DNA from: Methylobacterium nonmethylotrophicum
Lineage (GTDB): Bacteria; Pseudomonadota; Alphaproteobacteria; Rhizobiales; Beijerinckiaceae
Assembly (NCBI RefSeq): GCF_004745635.1
Contig: NZ_SRLB01000034.1
Span: 1 to 64,000 of the forward strand
Direction of reading: 5' to 3'
DNA: 64,000 nt
Shown: piece by piece, positions 1-7,656 of the stretch
Layout: each line of letters opens with the position of its first letter
How positions within the stretch are numbered: the stretch's first letter is position 1
Program-made: the position numbers and the translations under genes
The notes under the pieces: model-generated
Database searches by the model: none
What the model saw: only the letters and a program-made list of their open reading frames with translations
What the model was told of the DNA's origin: nothing

Positions 1-58
1 TCCGTCAGCATCGCGTCTCCTCGCTCAAAGCGCGGAAACGCTCACGACCGCAATAGGT

Positions 59-205
59 TCAAGTGACAACAGGCCCTAGATCCTGCCGGTGCAGATCGAT
101 CCAGATCTGCCGCGAGGCGACCACCCACATCGCGGCCGTCGTCATCACGATCGCGCACGCGACGATGACGACCACCCGCGTCGTCATGCTGATGCGGCTT
201 TTCAT
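59..205 (-). pseudogene. Chemoreceptor N-terminal fragment (48 codons)
   Basis: The frame begins with ATG behind an AGGGGA ribosome site about 8 bases upstream. It encodes a basic start (MKSRISMTTR), one hydrophobic helix at about residues 10-30, then ASRQIWIDLHRQ before a TGA. That is the layout of the first transmembrane segment and first periplasmic residues of a methyl-accepting chemotaxis protein. No sensor, second membrane helix, HAMP or signalling domain follows within the 58 bases left before the window edge. I infer a decayed or truncated chemoreceptor; a genuine small membrane protein is the alternative. The assignment rests on resemblance only. Confidence 0.4.
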
Positions 206-704
206 GTCCCGTTCCCCTGGTTTGGAACCACGGTAACGCGAGAGATATTGACGTTCGGTATCTGCGGTAATGCTGGAAACTCAAGAAGAAAGCTGCGAGA
301 TGTTCCGAATGATCGTCCCGGGTGGGGCATGCCCGCCCTCAGACGAGCGACAACGAGGGAGATGGCAGCGATCGAATATGGAATATTTTCCTCATCAACC
401 CGGAGAACATCTGCCGGAACAGCATGCCGGCATTGCGCGGCTTCGCGACGACCGCACCTCCCGGTCGTGACTGATCGGCGCGTCATCTTGCCGGGGAGAA
501 ATGGTGGCGGGACCGGCGCGCAGATCCCGCTCGGGCCGCCATCGCGGCAGGCGGCCCGAACGACGCCGGTGACACGGCCGGTGCCGCCGCCCCGACGATG
601 CGGCTGTCCGGCGCCGCGACGGGCCGGTCGCCCGCGGGAGCGGGACCGGCCGGGGCCTCGGCCCCGCCGCGAGGTGTCAGCGCTTCGACGTCAGGGCGTC
701 TTGA
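206..704. other. Intergenic stretch without a recognisable gene
   Basis: No frame here has both a credible start and family-like sequence. The part from about 485 onward is very GC-rich and contains a perfect GC hairpin (CGGGGCC-TC-GGCCCCG, 651-666) just beyond the stop of the gene at 705-923. It could help end that transcript, but no T-run follows it. Confidence 0.4.
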
Positions 705-923
705 TCAGCGCTTCTTGGCCCGGGCGCGCGGCGCAGGCTTGGCGGCGACCGCCTCGGCCTCGCGGGCGAGGCGCAGGGCCTTGAGGCGGGCCGTGTTCTC
801 GTCCCGGTTGCGCTCCTGGCTGGCCAGGTCGGCCCAGGCCTGCGCCGCCATCTCGGCCTGCATCTGGGCTCGCGCCGCGCGGGTCTCTGCCTGTCCGCGC
901 GCGGTGCTGTCTTGGGTCGCCAT
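705..923 (-). CDS. Small charged helical protein, unknown function
   Basis: This encodes 72 residues, rich in Ala, Arg, Glu and Gln, predicted helical throughout (about residues 8-60), with a basic tail ending PAPRARAKKR. There is no signal peptide, membrane segment or cysteine. The start at 923 (MATQDS) was chosen because GAGGG lies about 8 bases upstream; an in-frame ATG at 938 would add MRDDV. The basic tail could bind nucleic acid, but that is only an inference. I do not recognise a family. It stands alone on the minus strand upstream of nothing obvious in an operon, followed by a GC hairpin. Confidence 0.55.
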   Translation of the reverse strand: MATQDSTARGQAETRAARAQMQAEMAAQAWADLASQERNRDENTARLKALRLAREAEAVAAKPAPRARAKKR

Positions 924-1092
924 CACGTCATCCCTCATGCGAGGCACGGGCGAGCCGCGGCCTCGGGGGGCGCCGGGCCGAACGCGCCGCCGAGTGCGAC
1001 CCGTTCCCGGTACCACTCCCTCATGTAGGGCGCGACGGCCCGCTGTCATGCGCGGCAGGGCGGACGGCGCGCGACGCCCGCGCCGCCCCCGC

Positions 1093-1368
1093 TCAGTGGG
1101 CGTTCGGCGGCGCCTCGTGGCGCGGTTCCTCGGCCGAGTCCGCGGCGAGCGCCTCGGCGAAGGGGAATTCGAGCACCACCTCGCCGGCCTCGTCGGTCAC
1201 CACCAGGCTCGCGGCGAGCAGCCGATCCTGGTTCTTGGGGTCGTTCATCATCGCCCGGATGATCGACCGCGACGCCTCCCAGGCATGATCCGGATCGCGC
1301 AGCTCTTCGCCGTTCAGATCGGTGATGACGTCCTCGCCGATATGCGTGTTGAAGAAGTATCGTGGCAT
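1093..1368 (-). CDS. DUF6894 family small protein
   Basis: The 91-residue product starts MPRYFFNTHIGEDV, and has the aromatic MPRYFF opening, an Asp-rich early turn and the conserved acidic/alanine helix typical of DUF6894, a family of small uncharacterised proteins multiplied in Methylobacterium and other Hyphomicrobiales. No biochemical function is known. The start at 1368 has a strong GGAGGA site 6 bases upstream. The same frame stays open upstream to an ATG at 1500, which has its own TAGGAG site 6 bases away, so a 135-residue longer form with the leader MGLVILDPQTGKRVEIS is possible. The C-terminus is acidic then Pro/His rich (PRHEAPPNAH). Confidence 0.75.
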   Translation of the reverse strand: MPRYFFNTHIGEDVITDLNGEELRDPDHAWEASRSIIRAMMNDPKNQDRLLAASLVVTDEAGEVVLEFPFAEALAADSAEEPRHEAPPNAH

Positions 1369-1750
1369 GGGCAGTCCTCCTGGCCGAGCATAGGCTCTAC
1401 CTGCCCCGTCCGCCGCGCGGACTCCAGTCCTCTCATCGGGTGATGCAATGCTGATTTCGACGCGTTTGCCCGTTTGGGGATCGAGAATGACGAGTCCCAT
1501 CGTCAACTCCTACGCAACGCGCCCCGCCGCCCGCCCGCAGTGATGCCGAACCTTGTGGCGGAGTTGAGGCCTCTGCGTACTCCACCCCCGGACCGCCGGC
1601 CGGGCCGCGCGATGCGCCCGGCGAGCCCGCCAACAAGGCTATTGCGCCGCGGCCGGGATTCGGGCTTCCTGCCCATCGGGCATCCGGCGAACGCTAGGTC
1701 ATCGAATATCGGCGGCGCGCGGACAGCCCGGAGGAGCCTCGAAACGTCCG

Positions 1751-2050
1751 ATGTTGTGGCGCGTCGTCAACCGGAGCCGCAGACCGAACCCGCCCGATCT
1801 GATCGGCGGCTTCGATCCGATCTACTATCTCGGCACGAACCCGGACGTTGCGGCAGAGGGGTGCGATCCCCTGGAGCATTACCTGCATTTCGGCTGGCGC
1901 GAGGGGCGGGATCCCTCCGCCCAGTTCAGCACGCGCGGCTACCTCTCGGCCAACCCGGACGTGGAGAAGGCGGGCATGAACCCCCTCCTCCACTATCGCC
2001 GCCACGGCCTGGCCGAGCGCCGCCGCGGCTGGCAGAAGGCGGGCCCCTGA
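1751..2050 (+). CDS. Two-repeat protein with FDPxYYLxxNPDVA-type units
   Basis: The 99-residue protein contains two tandem copies of a roughly 35-residue unit: FDPIYYLGTNPDVAAEG...DPLEHYLHFGWREG followed by the shorter GYLSANPDVEKAG...NPLLHYRRHG. This unit occurs in the non-catalytic parts of many alphaproteobacterial glycosyltransferases, extracellular hydrolases and Ca-binding repeat proteins, with unknown role. Here it stands alone, which suggests either a free-standing adaptor or a fragment left from a larger protein. The start ATG at 1751 has a GGAGG site rather far away (about 15 bases). No signal peptide is seen. Neighbours give no functional link. Confidence 0.55.
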   Translation: MLWRVVNRSRRPNPPDLIGGFDPIYYLGTNPDVAAEGCDPLEHYLHFGWREGRDPSAQFSTRGYLSANPDVEKAGMNPLLHYRRHGLAERRRGWQKAGP

Positions 2051-2110
2051 CGACGTCAGGCCCCTGATGCAATCAGGCCCTGGTGCAATCAGGCCTCCGG
2101 GGCGGGGCCG

Positions 2111-2476
2111 TCAGCTGCCCCGGTAGGTGCTGTAGGCGTAGGGCGCGATCAGCAGGGGCACATGGTAGTGGTTCAGGCCGGGCCGGACCACGAAGCGCAC
2201 CGGCACCTCGTCGAGGAAGTCGCCGGCGCCTGCGCCGTGCGAGGCCGCGAAATAGGCGCCGACCGCGAAGACCAGCTCGTAGATGCCGGGCCGCAAGGCG
2301 TCGCCGGCGAGAAGCGGCGCGTCGCAGCGCCCGTCGGCGTTGGTGAGGGTGCGGGCGACCTCCTCCCGCCCGCCGTCGGCCAGGCGCCAGAGCTGCACCG
2401 CGACCCCGGCGGCGGGTCGTCCGTGGGCGGTGTCGAGCACATGGGTGGTCAGGCGCGGCGTCTCTGGGCTCGACAT
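2111..2476 (-). CDS. uraH: 5-hydroxyisourate hydrolase (transthyretin-like)
   Basis: The enzyme hydrolyses 5-hydroxyisourate, the product of urate oxidation, to OHCU on the way to allantoin. The 121-residue protein has the usual length. It shows the N-terminal LTTHVLDTAHGRPA motif carrying an active-site His (His12) and the diagnostic C-terminal tetrapeptide YRGS. There is no signal peptide, so it is cytoplasmic. It is divergent from the 8-oxoguanine deaminase gene at 2617, with 140 bases between them. The two act in the same purine degradation route, the deaminase producing urate, which supports both assignments. Urate oxidase and OHCU decarboxylase genes are not in this window. Confidence 0.93.
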   Translation of the reverse strand: MSSPETPRLTTHVLDTAHGRPAAGVAVQLWRLADGGREEVARTLTNADGRCDAPLLAGDALRPGIYELVFAVGAYFAASHGAGAGDFLDEVPVRFVVRPGLNHYHVPLLIAPYAYSTYRGS

Positions 2477-2616
2477 GCTCGGGTCTCCGGTGGCGGCTCC
2501 CCGGGGTGCCCGAGGGCTGCCGTTCGGTCAAGCGGGACCGCGCGCCGGGCCGACGGGGCGGCTTGACCGGCCCTCCTGTGCACCGCAGCATGGCGCCGTC
2601 CCCGCCGGAGCCCGCC

Positions 2617-3969
2617 ATGGCCACGCTTCTCCTGCGCAACGCCGACCGCGTCGTCACCATGGACGAGGGCCGGCGCGAGATCGCCGGCGGCTTCGTGCTG
2701 GTCGAGGACCAGCGGATCGTCGCGGTGGGCGACGGGGAGGCGCTGCCCGCCGCCGACACGGTGATCGATCTTTCCGGCCACGTCCTTCTGCCCGGCCTCG
2801 TCAACACCCACCACCACATGTACCAGTCGCTCACCCGCGCCGTGCCGGCGGCGCAGGATGCCGACCTGTTCGGCTGGCTGAAGGCGCTCTACCCGATCTG
2901 GGCCCGGCTGACGCCCGAGATGGTGCGGGTCTCGAGCCAGACCGCGATGGCCGAGCTGATGCTCTCGGGCTGCACCACCTCGAGCGACCACCTCTACCTC
3001 TATCCCAACGGCTGCCGCCTCGACGACAGCCTCGAGGCGGCGGACGCGGTCGGCCTGCGCTTCCACGCCGCCCGCGGGGCGATGAGCCTCGGCGAGAGCG
3101 CCGGCGGCCTGCCGCCCGACGCCCTCGTGGAGGACGAGGCCGCGATCCTCGCCGACACCCGCCGCCTGATCGAGACCTGGCACGACCCCGCGCCCTTCGC
3201 CATGCGCCGGATCGTGGTGGCGCCGTGCTCGCCGTTCTCGGTGAGCCCGGGGCTGATGCGCGACGCGGCGTCCCTGGCGCGGTCCTACGGCGTCTCGCTC
3301 CACACGCACCTCGCCGAGAACCAGGACGACGTCGCCTATAGCCGCGAGCGCTTCGGCATGACGCCGGCCGAGTACGCCGCCGATCTCGGCTGGGTCGGGC
3401 CGGACGTCTGGCACGCCCACTGCGTCAAGCTCGACGAGGACGGGATCCGGCTCTTTGCCCGAACCGGCACCGGCGTCGCGCATTGCCCGTGCTCGAACAT
3501 GCGGCTCGCCTCCGGCATCGCCCCGGTGCCGCGGATGCGCTGCGAGGGTATCTCGGTCGGCCTCGGCGTCGACGGCTCGGCCTCGAACGACGGAAGCCAC
3601 CTCCTCGGCGAGGCCCGGCAGGCGCTGCTGCTCGCCCGGGTCGGCCACGGCCCGGCCGCGATGACCGCCCGCGAGGCCCTGGAGATCGCGACCCTCGGCG
3701 GCGCCCGTGTGCTCGGGCGCGACGACATCGGGGCGCTGAAGGTCGGGATGGCCGCCGACCTCGTCGCCTTCGACCTGCGGGGGCTCGGCCTTGCCGGCGC
3801 CCGGCACGATCCGGTCGCCGCCCTGGTGTTCTGCGCGCCGCCGAGCGTGGCGCTCAGCGTCATCAACGGGCGGATCGTGGTGCGGGACGGGCGGCTGCTG
3901 ACGGTGGACACAGGCGTGCTGGCCGAGCGGCACGACGCGCTCAGCCGGCGGCTGGTGAACGGCGGTTAA
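2617..3969 (+). CDS. 8-oxoguanine deaminase (amidohydrolase)
   Basis: This 450-residue metal-dependent amidohydrolase of the ATZ/TRZ-like group is predicted to deaminate 8-oxoguanine to urate. Metal and catalytic residues are in place: HxH at His65/His67 (NTHHHMYQS), HTHLAEN at about 229-235, HAH at 266-268, and the Asp of GVDGSASND at about 319. The SASND and HCPCSNMRL motifs are those of the 8-oxoguanine deaminase / hydroxydechloroatrazine hydrolase branch. The start at 2617 has GGAG 6 bases upstream; the frame extends further 5-prime but without a ribosome site. Divergent uraH supports a purine substrate. A related s-triazine or guanine-derivative substrate cannot be excluded from sequence alone. 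Confidence 0.85.
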   Translation: MATLLLRNADRVVTMDEGRREIAGGFVLVEDQRIVAVGDGEALPAADTVIDLSGHVLLPGLVNTHHHMYQSLTRAVPAAQDADLFGWLKALYPIWARLTPEMVRVSSQTAMAELMLSGCTTSSDHLYLYPNGCRLDDSLEAADAVGLRFHAARGAMSLGESAGGLPPDALVEDEAAILADTRRLIETWHDPAPFAMRRIVVAPCSPFSVSPGLMRDAASLARSYGVSLHTHLAENQDDVAYSRERFGMTPAEYAADLGWVGPDVWHAHCVKLDEDGIRLFARTGTGVAHCPCSNMRLASGIAPVPRMRCEGISVGLGVDGSASNDGSHLLGEARQALLLARVGHGPAAMTAREALEIATLGGARVLGRDDIGALKVGMAADLVAFDLRGLGLAGARHDPVAALVFCAPPSVALSVINGRIVVRDGRLLTVDTGVLAERHDALSRRLVNGG

Positions 3970-4084
3970 CGCCGTTCCGGAGAAACGGACCCCTTCTCGC
4001 GTAGAATGATGGAGCAGACAAGAAACCTGAGATAGGGATCATCGCGATCTGGATCGAGGGCGGTCACCCGACCGGAGCCGCACC

Positions 4085-4477
4085 GTGTGGACGATTGAGG
4101 ATTCGACTTCTATTCTCGACCAGGCGCGATCGTTTGTTGTGTCTGAAGACAGCAAGATTTTCATAGGGTCATTCATATTCTTTGGATTGGTTGTCATCTC
4201 GTTCGCGGCGAGATACGCGCTTGCAGGATGCATCGCGCGAACGCCGTGGTTCATCGACAGGTCCGTCCGCTTCGCGCTGTGGGCCGCGGCGTGGGCCTGC
4301 ATCGTCACCCTGCTGGACTCCACCGTCGGCTTGACCCATGGCAGCCTGCCGTCCGTCGCCCTCGGACCCATCATTCTCATTACGACGTCGCTATTTGTGT
4401 TGGTCTTGCTGAAGATTCCCGTCGTTTGGCTCAGCACGGTCATCGATGTTCTGGCCCGGTTCAAGAAGCGCGATTAA
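4085..4477 (+). CDS. Small integral membrane protein, unknown
   Basis: The 130-residue product starts at GTG (GGAG about 7 bases upstream). It has an N-terminal soluble part (about 1-25), then three hydrophobic segments at about residues 26-48, 62-82 and 92-118, ending in a basic ARFKKRD tail. I recognise no family. The first half of the gene is visibly richer in A and T than its neighbours, suggesting relatively recent acquisition. Upstream is the deaminase gene (115 bases away) and downstream a decayed racemase fragment on the other strand, so context does not indicate a role. Confidence 0.6.
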   Translation: MWTIEDSTSILDQARSFVVSEDSKIFIGSFIFFGLVVISFAARYALAGCIARTPWFIDRSVRFALWAAAWACIVTLLDSTVGLTHGSLPSVALGPIILITTSLFVLVLLKIPVVWLSTVIDVLARFKKRD

Positions 4478-4481
4478 CGGC

Positions 4482-4657
4482 TCAGCGCATCGACGACGCG
4501 ACCCCGCCCCGACCGGGTTCCCGGTCGATGATCAGGCGCCCCTCCGCCCGGTCGTCGACGTCCCGCTCCATGGTGAAGGCGGTGCCGAACAGGCCGACCC
4601 GGTGCAGGCCCGCGGCGTGGATCCGCGCGGCGGTGCGCCGGGGCCTCGTCGCCCAGG
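4482..4657 (-). pseudogene. Aspartate/glutamate racemase remnant
   Basis: On the minus strand this frame reads ARIHAAGLHRVGLFGTAFTMERD, matching the family signature around the I-x-A-G-L-x-x-VGLLGT-x-FTM segment of aspartate/glutamate (and hydantoin) racemases. It jumps directly to RLIIDREPGRG, resembling the later I-I-x-x-EL-x-x-G segment, so the stretch between is deleted. Both the cysteine-bearing N-terminus (GNT) and the C-terminal GCTE motif are missing. The 3-prime end of the adjacent DMT transporter gene abuts it. I infer a decayed gene with an internal deletion; no functional product is expected. Confidence 0.6.
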
Positions 4658-5593
4658 TCAGGCCGATTCCGACCTCCGGCTCGGCCACCACGCCGCGAAC
4701 ACCCGCCCGTCGATCGCCACAAGCCCCGCCCCGATCAGCGCCATGCCGAGGAGCTGGCGCGCCACCACCGGCTCACCCAGCACCAGGGCGCCGAGCAGGA
4801 GCGCCGAGGCCGGGATCAGGAAGGTGACGAGCATCAGGTTCGTCGCCCCGGCGCTCGCCAGCAGGCGGAAGAAGATCACGTAGGCGAGCGCGGTGGAGAG
4901 CGCCGCGAGGCCCAGCACCGCGGCGACTGCCGAACCCGGCGGCATCGCCAGCGTCCAGGGCCGGTCGATCACGAGCGCGAGGGGCAGGAGCAGCAGGCTC
5001 GCGGCGGTGACCTGCCCGGCGGCGGCCGAGAGCGGCGGCACGCCCAGGCGCTTGAACCGGCGGCCGTAGAGGCCCGCGAAGGCGTAGGAGAGCGCGGCGA
5101 GCAGCACCGCGCCCTGCGCCAGGGCCTCGGCCCCGAGCCCGGCGAGGACCGAGGGCCCGACCATCACGGCGACGCCTGAGAGACCGGCCAGCACCCCGGC
5201 GAGGCGGCCGGGCGTCAGGCGCTCGTCGTCGGTGAGCGCATGCGCCACCAGCACGCCGAAGAGCGGCGTGGTGGCGTTGAGGATCGCGGCCAGCCCGGAG
5301 GCGATCTGCGTCTGGCCCCAGGCGATGAGGCAGAACGGCACCGCGTTGTTGAGGAGGGCGGCGCCGAAGAAGGCGCGCCAGACGATCGCGCCCCGCGGCA
5401 GCGGCAGGCCCCGCGCCCGGAGCACCAGGGCGAGGATCGCCGCCGCGAGGCCGACCCGCAGCACCACCAGGGTGAGCGGCGGCAGCGCCCGCAGGGCCAC
5501 CCCGACGAAGAAGAACGAGCCGCCCCACAACACCGAGAGGCCGAGGAGCAGGCCCCACTCGGACGGGGTCATGGGGCGGTTGGCGGGCTGCAT
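4658..5593 (-). CDS. EamA/DMT-family transporter
   Basis: The 311-residue protein has about ten hydrophobic segments arranged as two EamA repeats: the first begins WGLLLGLSVLWGGSFFFVGVA and the second starts around residue 150. EamA proteins are inner-membrane drug/metabolite exporters, often of amino acids or their derivatives. The opening SVLWGGSFF and GLAAILNATTPLF segments are typical of the family. The start at 5593 (MQPANRP) has GGAG 7 bases upstream; an internal ATG at 5572 is the alternative. The substrate cannot be predicted. The neighbouring divergent LysR gene is 440 bases away and separated by a DUF1127 gene, so joint regulation is uncertain. Confidence 0.88.
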   Translation of the reverse strand: MQPANRPMTPSEWGLLLGLSVLWGGSFFFVGVALRALPPLTLVVLRVGLAAAILALVLRARGLPLPRGAIVWRAFFGAALLNNAVPFCLIAWGQTQIASGLAAILNATTPLFGVLVAHALTDDERLTPGRLAGVLAGLSGVAVMVGPSVLAGLGAEALAQGAVLLAALSYAFAGLYGRRFKRLGVPPLSAAAGQVTAASLLLLPLALVIDRPWTLAMPPGSAVAAVLGLAALSTALAYVIFFRLLASAGATNLMLVTFLIPASALLLGALVLGEPVVARQLLGMALIGAGLVAIDGRVFAAWWPSRRSESA

Positions 5594-5691
5594 CGGGGGG
5601 CTCCGGGACGGGGACGCCGCACCCTGCGGCGCGCGGCCCCTGGCGGCATCCCGGTCCTTGCGGTGCAATCGGCGGATCGATGCGCGGCGGA

Positions 5692-5922
5692 TCAATTCCG
5701 CCAGAACGGCTTCTGCGCCTCGCGCACGGCGTCGGCCCGCGAGAGGCCGACATCCTTGAGCAGCGCGTCGGGGCAGTTCAGGAGGTCGCGGCGCTCGCGC
5801 CGGCGGTCGGCCCACAATTCGAGCTGCTGGAGGAGGGAGGTGGCGGAGCGCCGGCGCGGGGACGCCAGGCGGATGGCGGGAACGAGGCGCAGGTTTCCTC
5901 GGCCAGCGACGAGGGTCGTCAT
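5692..5922 (-). CDS. DUF1127 (YjiS-like) small protein
   Basis: The 76-residue protein carries the arginine-rich DUF1127 domain in its C-terminal half: RRRERRDLLNCPDALLKDVGLSRADA, ending KPFWRN. Proteins of this family are short and cytoplasmic. Some characterised alphaproteobacterial members modulate phosphate or carbon metabolism and RNA turnover, but this one is not assigned. A GGAGAG site lies about 5 bases upstream of the ATG. The nearest neighbour, the LysR gene, is divergent with about 110 bases between. Confidence 0.85.
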   Translation of the reverse strand: MTTLVAGRGNLRLVPAIRLASPRRRSATSLLQQLELWADRRRERRDLLNCPDALLKDVGLSRADAVREAQKPFWRN

Positions 5923-6034
5923 GGCTCTCTCCGGGTTGGGAGGGTCGGTCGGTGTAGGAGGAGATTGCCTTTCCGGAGCCTCGCTATCAAACCAGATCGC
6001 CTCACCCTCCGCCGCAGGAAAACTGGGTCACGCC

Positions 6035-6976
6035 ATGGCACTCGATCGGGGTCCCCGCCGCCGCCTGCCGCCGCTGAACGCCGTGCGGGCCTTCGAGGCC
6101 GCGTCGCGCCACGCCACCTTCCACGAGGCCGGGGACGAGCTCGGGGTCAGCGCCGGCGCCGTGGCGCAGCAGGTGAAGATCCTGGAGGGCTGGTTCGGCC
6201 TCACCCTCTTCCGGCGCCTGCCGAGCCGGGGCGTCGCCCTGACGCCGGCGGGCCAGCTTTTCGCGGCCGCCGCCGGCGAGATGCTCGATCGCCTCGCCGA
6301 GGCCACCGCCCGGCTGCGTCGCCAGGGCCAGGACCACGTGCTGACGATCAGCACCACCCACTCCTTCGCCACCCTGTGGCTGATCCCGCGCATCGGCAGC
6401 TTCCGGGAGCGCCATCCGGACCTCGACGTGCGGGTCGTCGCCAACAACCGCCTGGTGGATTTCTCCCGCGACGACGCCGACCTGGCGATCCGGCACGGGC
6501 GCGGGCGCTATCCGGGCCTGCGCTCCGACCTCCTCCTGGAGGACGTCGTGTTTCCGGTCTGCAGCCCGTCCTTGCGCGACGGCGACCCGCCGCTGCGCCG
6601 TCCGCAAGACCTCGCCCGCCACACGCTCCTGCACGACGACGACCCGATCGACATCGAGGCGGTGGGCTGGCCGCAATGGCTGGCGGCGGCGGGCGTCGCG
6701 GGCGTCGATCCCTCGCGGGGCCCGCGCTTCACCCATACCTTCATGGTGCTGCAGGTCGCCACCGCCGGCGGCGGGGTCGGCCTCGCCACCCGGGTGCTCG
6801 GGGGCGACCTCGTGGCGGGCATCGGGAGTGCGGCGACCGGCCTGGTGCGGCCGTTCCCCGACGCGGTGGCGAGCCCCTACAGCTTCTTCCTCGTCACGCC
6901 CACCGAGACCGACGCCCCGAAGGTGGCGCAGTTCCGCGCCTGGATCACCGCGCAGGCGGAGGCGTGGGGCCGCTGA
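6035..6976 (+). CDS. LysR-family regulator, GcvA type
   Basis: The 313-residue protein has an N-terminal winged helix-turn-helix (about residues 9-68: LPPLNAVRAFEAASRHATF followed by ELGVSAGAVAQQVKILE), and a LysR substrate-binding domain from about 95 to 300. The opening LPPLNAVRAFEA and the VAQQVKxLE recognition helix are those of the GcvA/AmpR branch, which regulate target genes that are often divergent. The effector is unknown. The start at 6035 has only a weak ribosome site (AGGA about 17 bases upstream). A decayed copy of a LysR C-terminus lies 280 bases downstream on the other strand. Confidence 0.9.
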   Translation: MALDRGPRRRLPPLNAVRAFEAASRHATFHEAGDELGVSAGAVAQQVKILEGWFGLTLFRRLPSRGVALTPAGQLFAAAAGEMLDRLAEATARLRRQGQDHVLTISTTHSFATLWLIPRIGSFRERHPDLDVRVVANNRLVDFSRDDADLAIRHGRGRYPGLRSDLLLEDVVFPVCSPSLRDGDPPLRRPQDLARHTLLHDDDPIDIEAVGWPQWLAAAGVAGVDPSRGPRFTHTFMVLQVATAGGGVGLATRVLGGDLVAGIGSAATGLVRPFPDAVASPYSFFLVTPTETDAPKVAQFRAWITAQAEAWGR

Positions 6977-7254
6977 GCGACGGCCCCGCCGCCTCGCCGC
7001 CCCCGGACCACGAGACGCCGCGCCCCTCGCCGAGCAGGATCCAGGAACCGGGATCGGGCCGGGGCCGGCGCGGCAGGAGGCCGAAGAGGGCGGCGAGAAG
7101 CTTGGGAATCCAGGACGACATGAGTGAAGGCGACTCCGCGACGCACGGACTTGGTCAGGGCGCGCGGCCGGCGCGCTCCGGTGAGCGGAGCAATTTGCCC
7201 GAGCATCTCAGCAGCCTCCATGATCGTGCGTCCCCGATCCTTGCCCGGGCGTCC

Positions 7255-7480
7255 GGATCGCGCCGATGTCACGGTGCGAGTCCGCGCCGCCGGCCAGGAA
7301 ATCGACGAAGCAGCGGATGCGCGGCGACAGGCGGTCCTGGCCGGCATGGAGGGCGTGGGTGCCCTCCGGCGTCGCCCGGGCTGGACGCTTCGAGCGCCTG
7401 CACCCGCACGACGCGGCCGGCCGCGAGATCCTCCACGACGGGGAGGCGGACGAGCCGCGTCAGCCGCGCGCCATCAGCCG
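7255..7480 (-). pseudogene. LysR regulator C-terminal remnant, frameshifted
   Basis: Reading leftwards on the minus strand, one frame gives RLTRLVRLPVVEDLAAGRVV and, after a frame change around 7375-7400, another gives EGTHALHAGQDRLSPRIRC followed by FVDFLAG. These correspond in order to the last 60 or so residues of a LysR effector domain (the VxDDLAAGRLVxVL and LSPRVRAFIDFLA motifs). The DNA-binding half is absent. I infer a degraded LysR gene truncated next to the AT-rich insert at 7.6-9.6 kb. From 6977 to 7254 I see no gene. Confidence 0.6.
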
Positions 7481-7656
7481 CACTGAATCCGGCTCTCTAC
7501 ACGAGCAGCCGCAAGCTCCTTCCGGTCGTCCTGCATGCAGCGCAGGCCGCGTTTCGAGTCACCTCAAGGACGGCCCCATTCAATCGCTGAGAGAAATTTG
7601 TTGAACCAAATCCTCATCACAAATTATCTTCGATGCGGCCTGCATTTCGGCGCGCA

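Noticed and set aside
6877..7127. Small frames on both strands after the LysR gene, including MSSWIPKLLAALFGLLPRR on the minus strand
   Set aside because: The hydrophobic start looked like a membrane peptide, but it runs into the LysR gene in antisense and has no good ribosome site.
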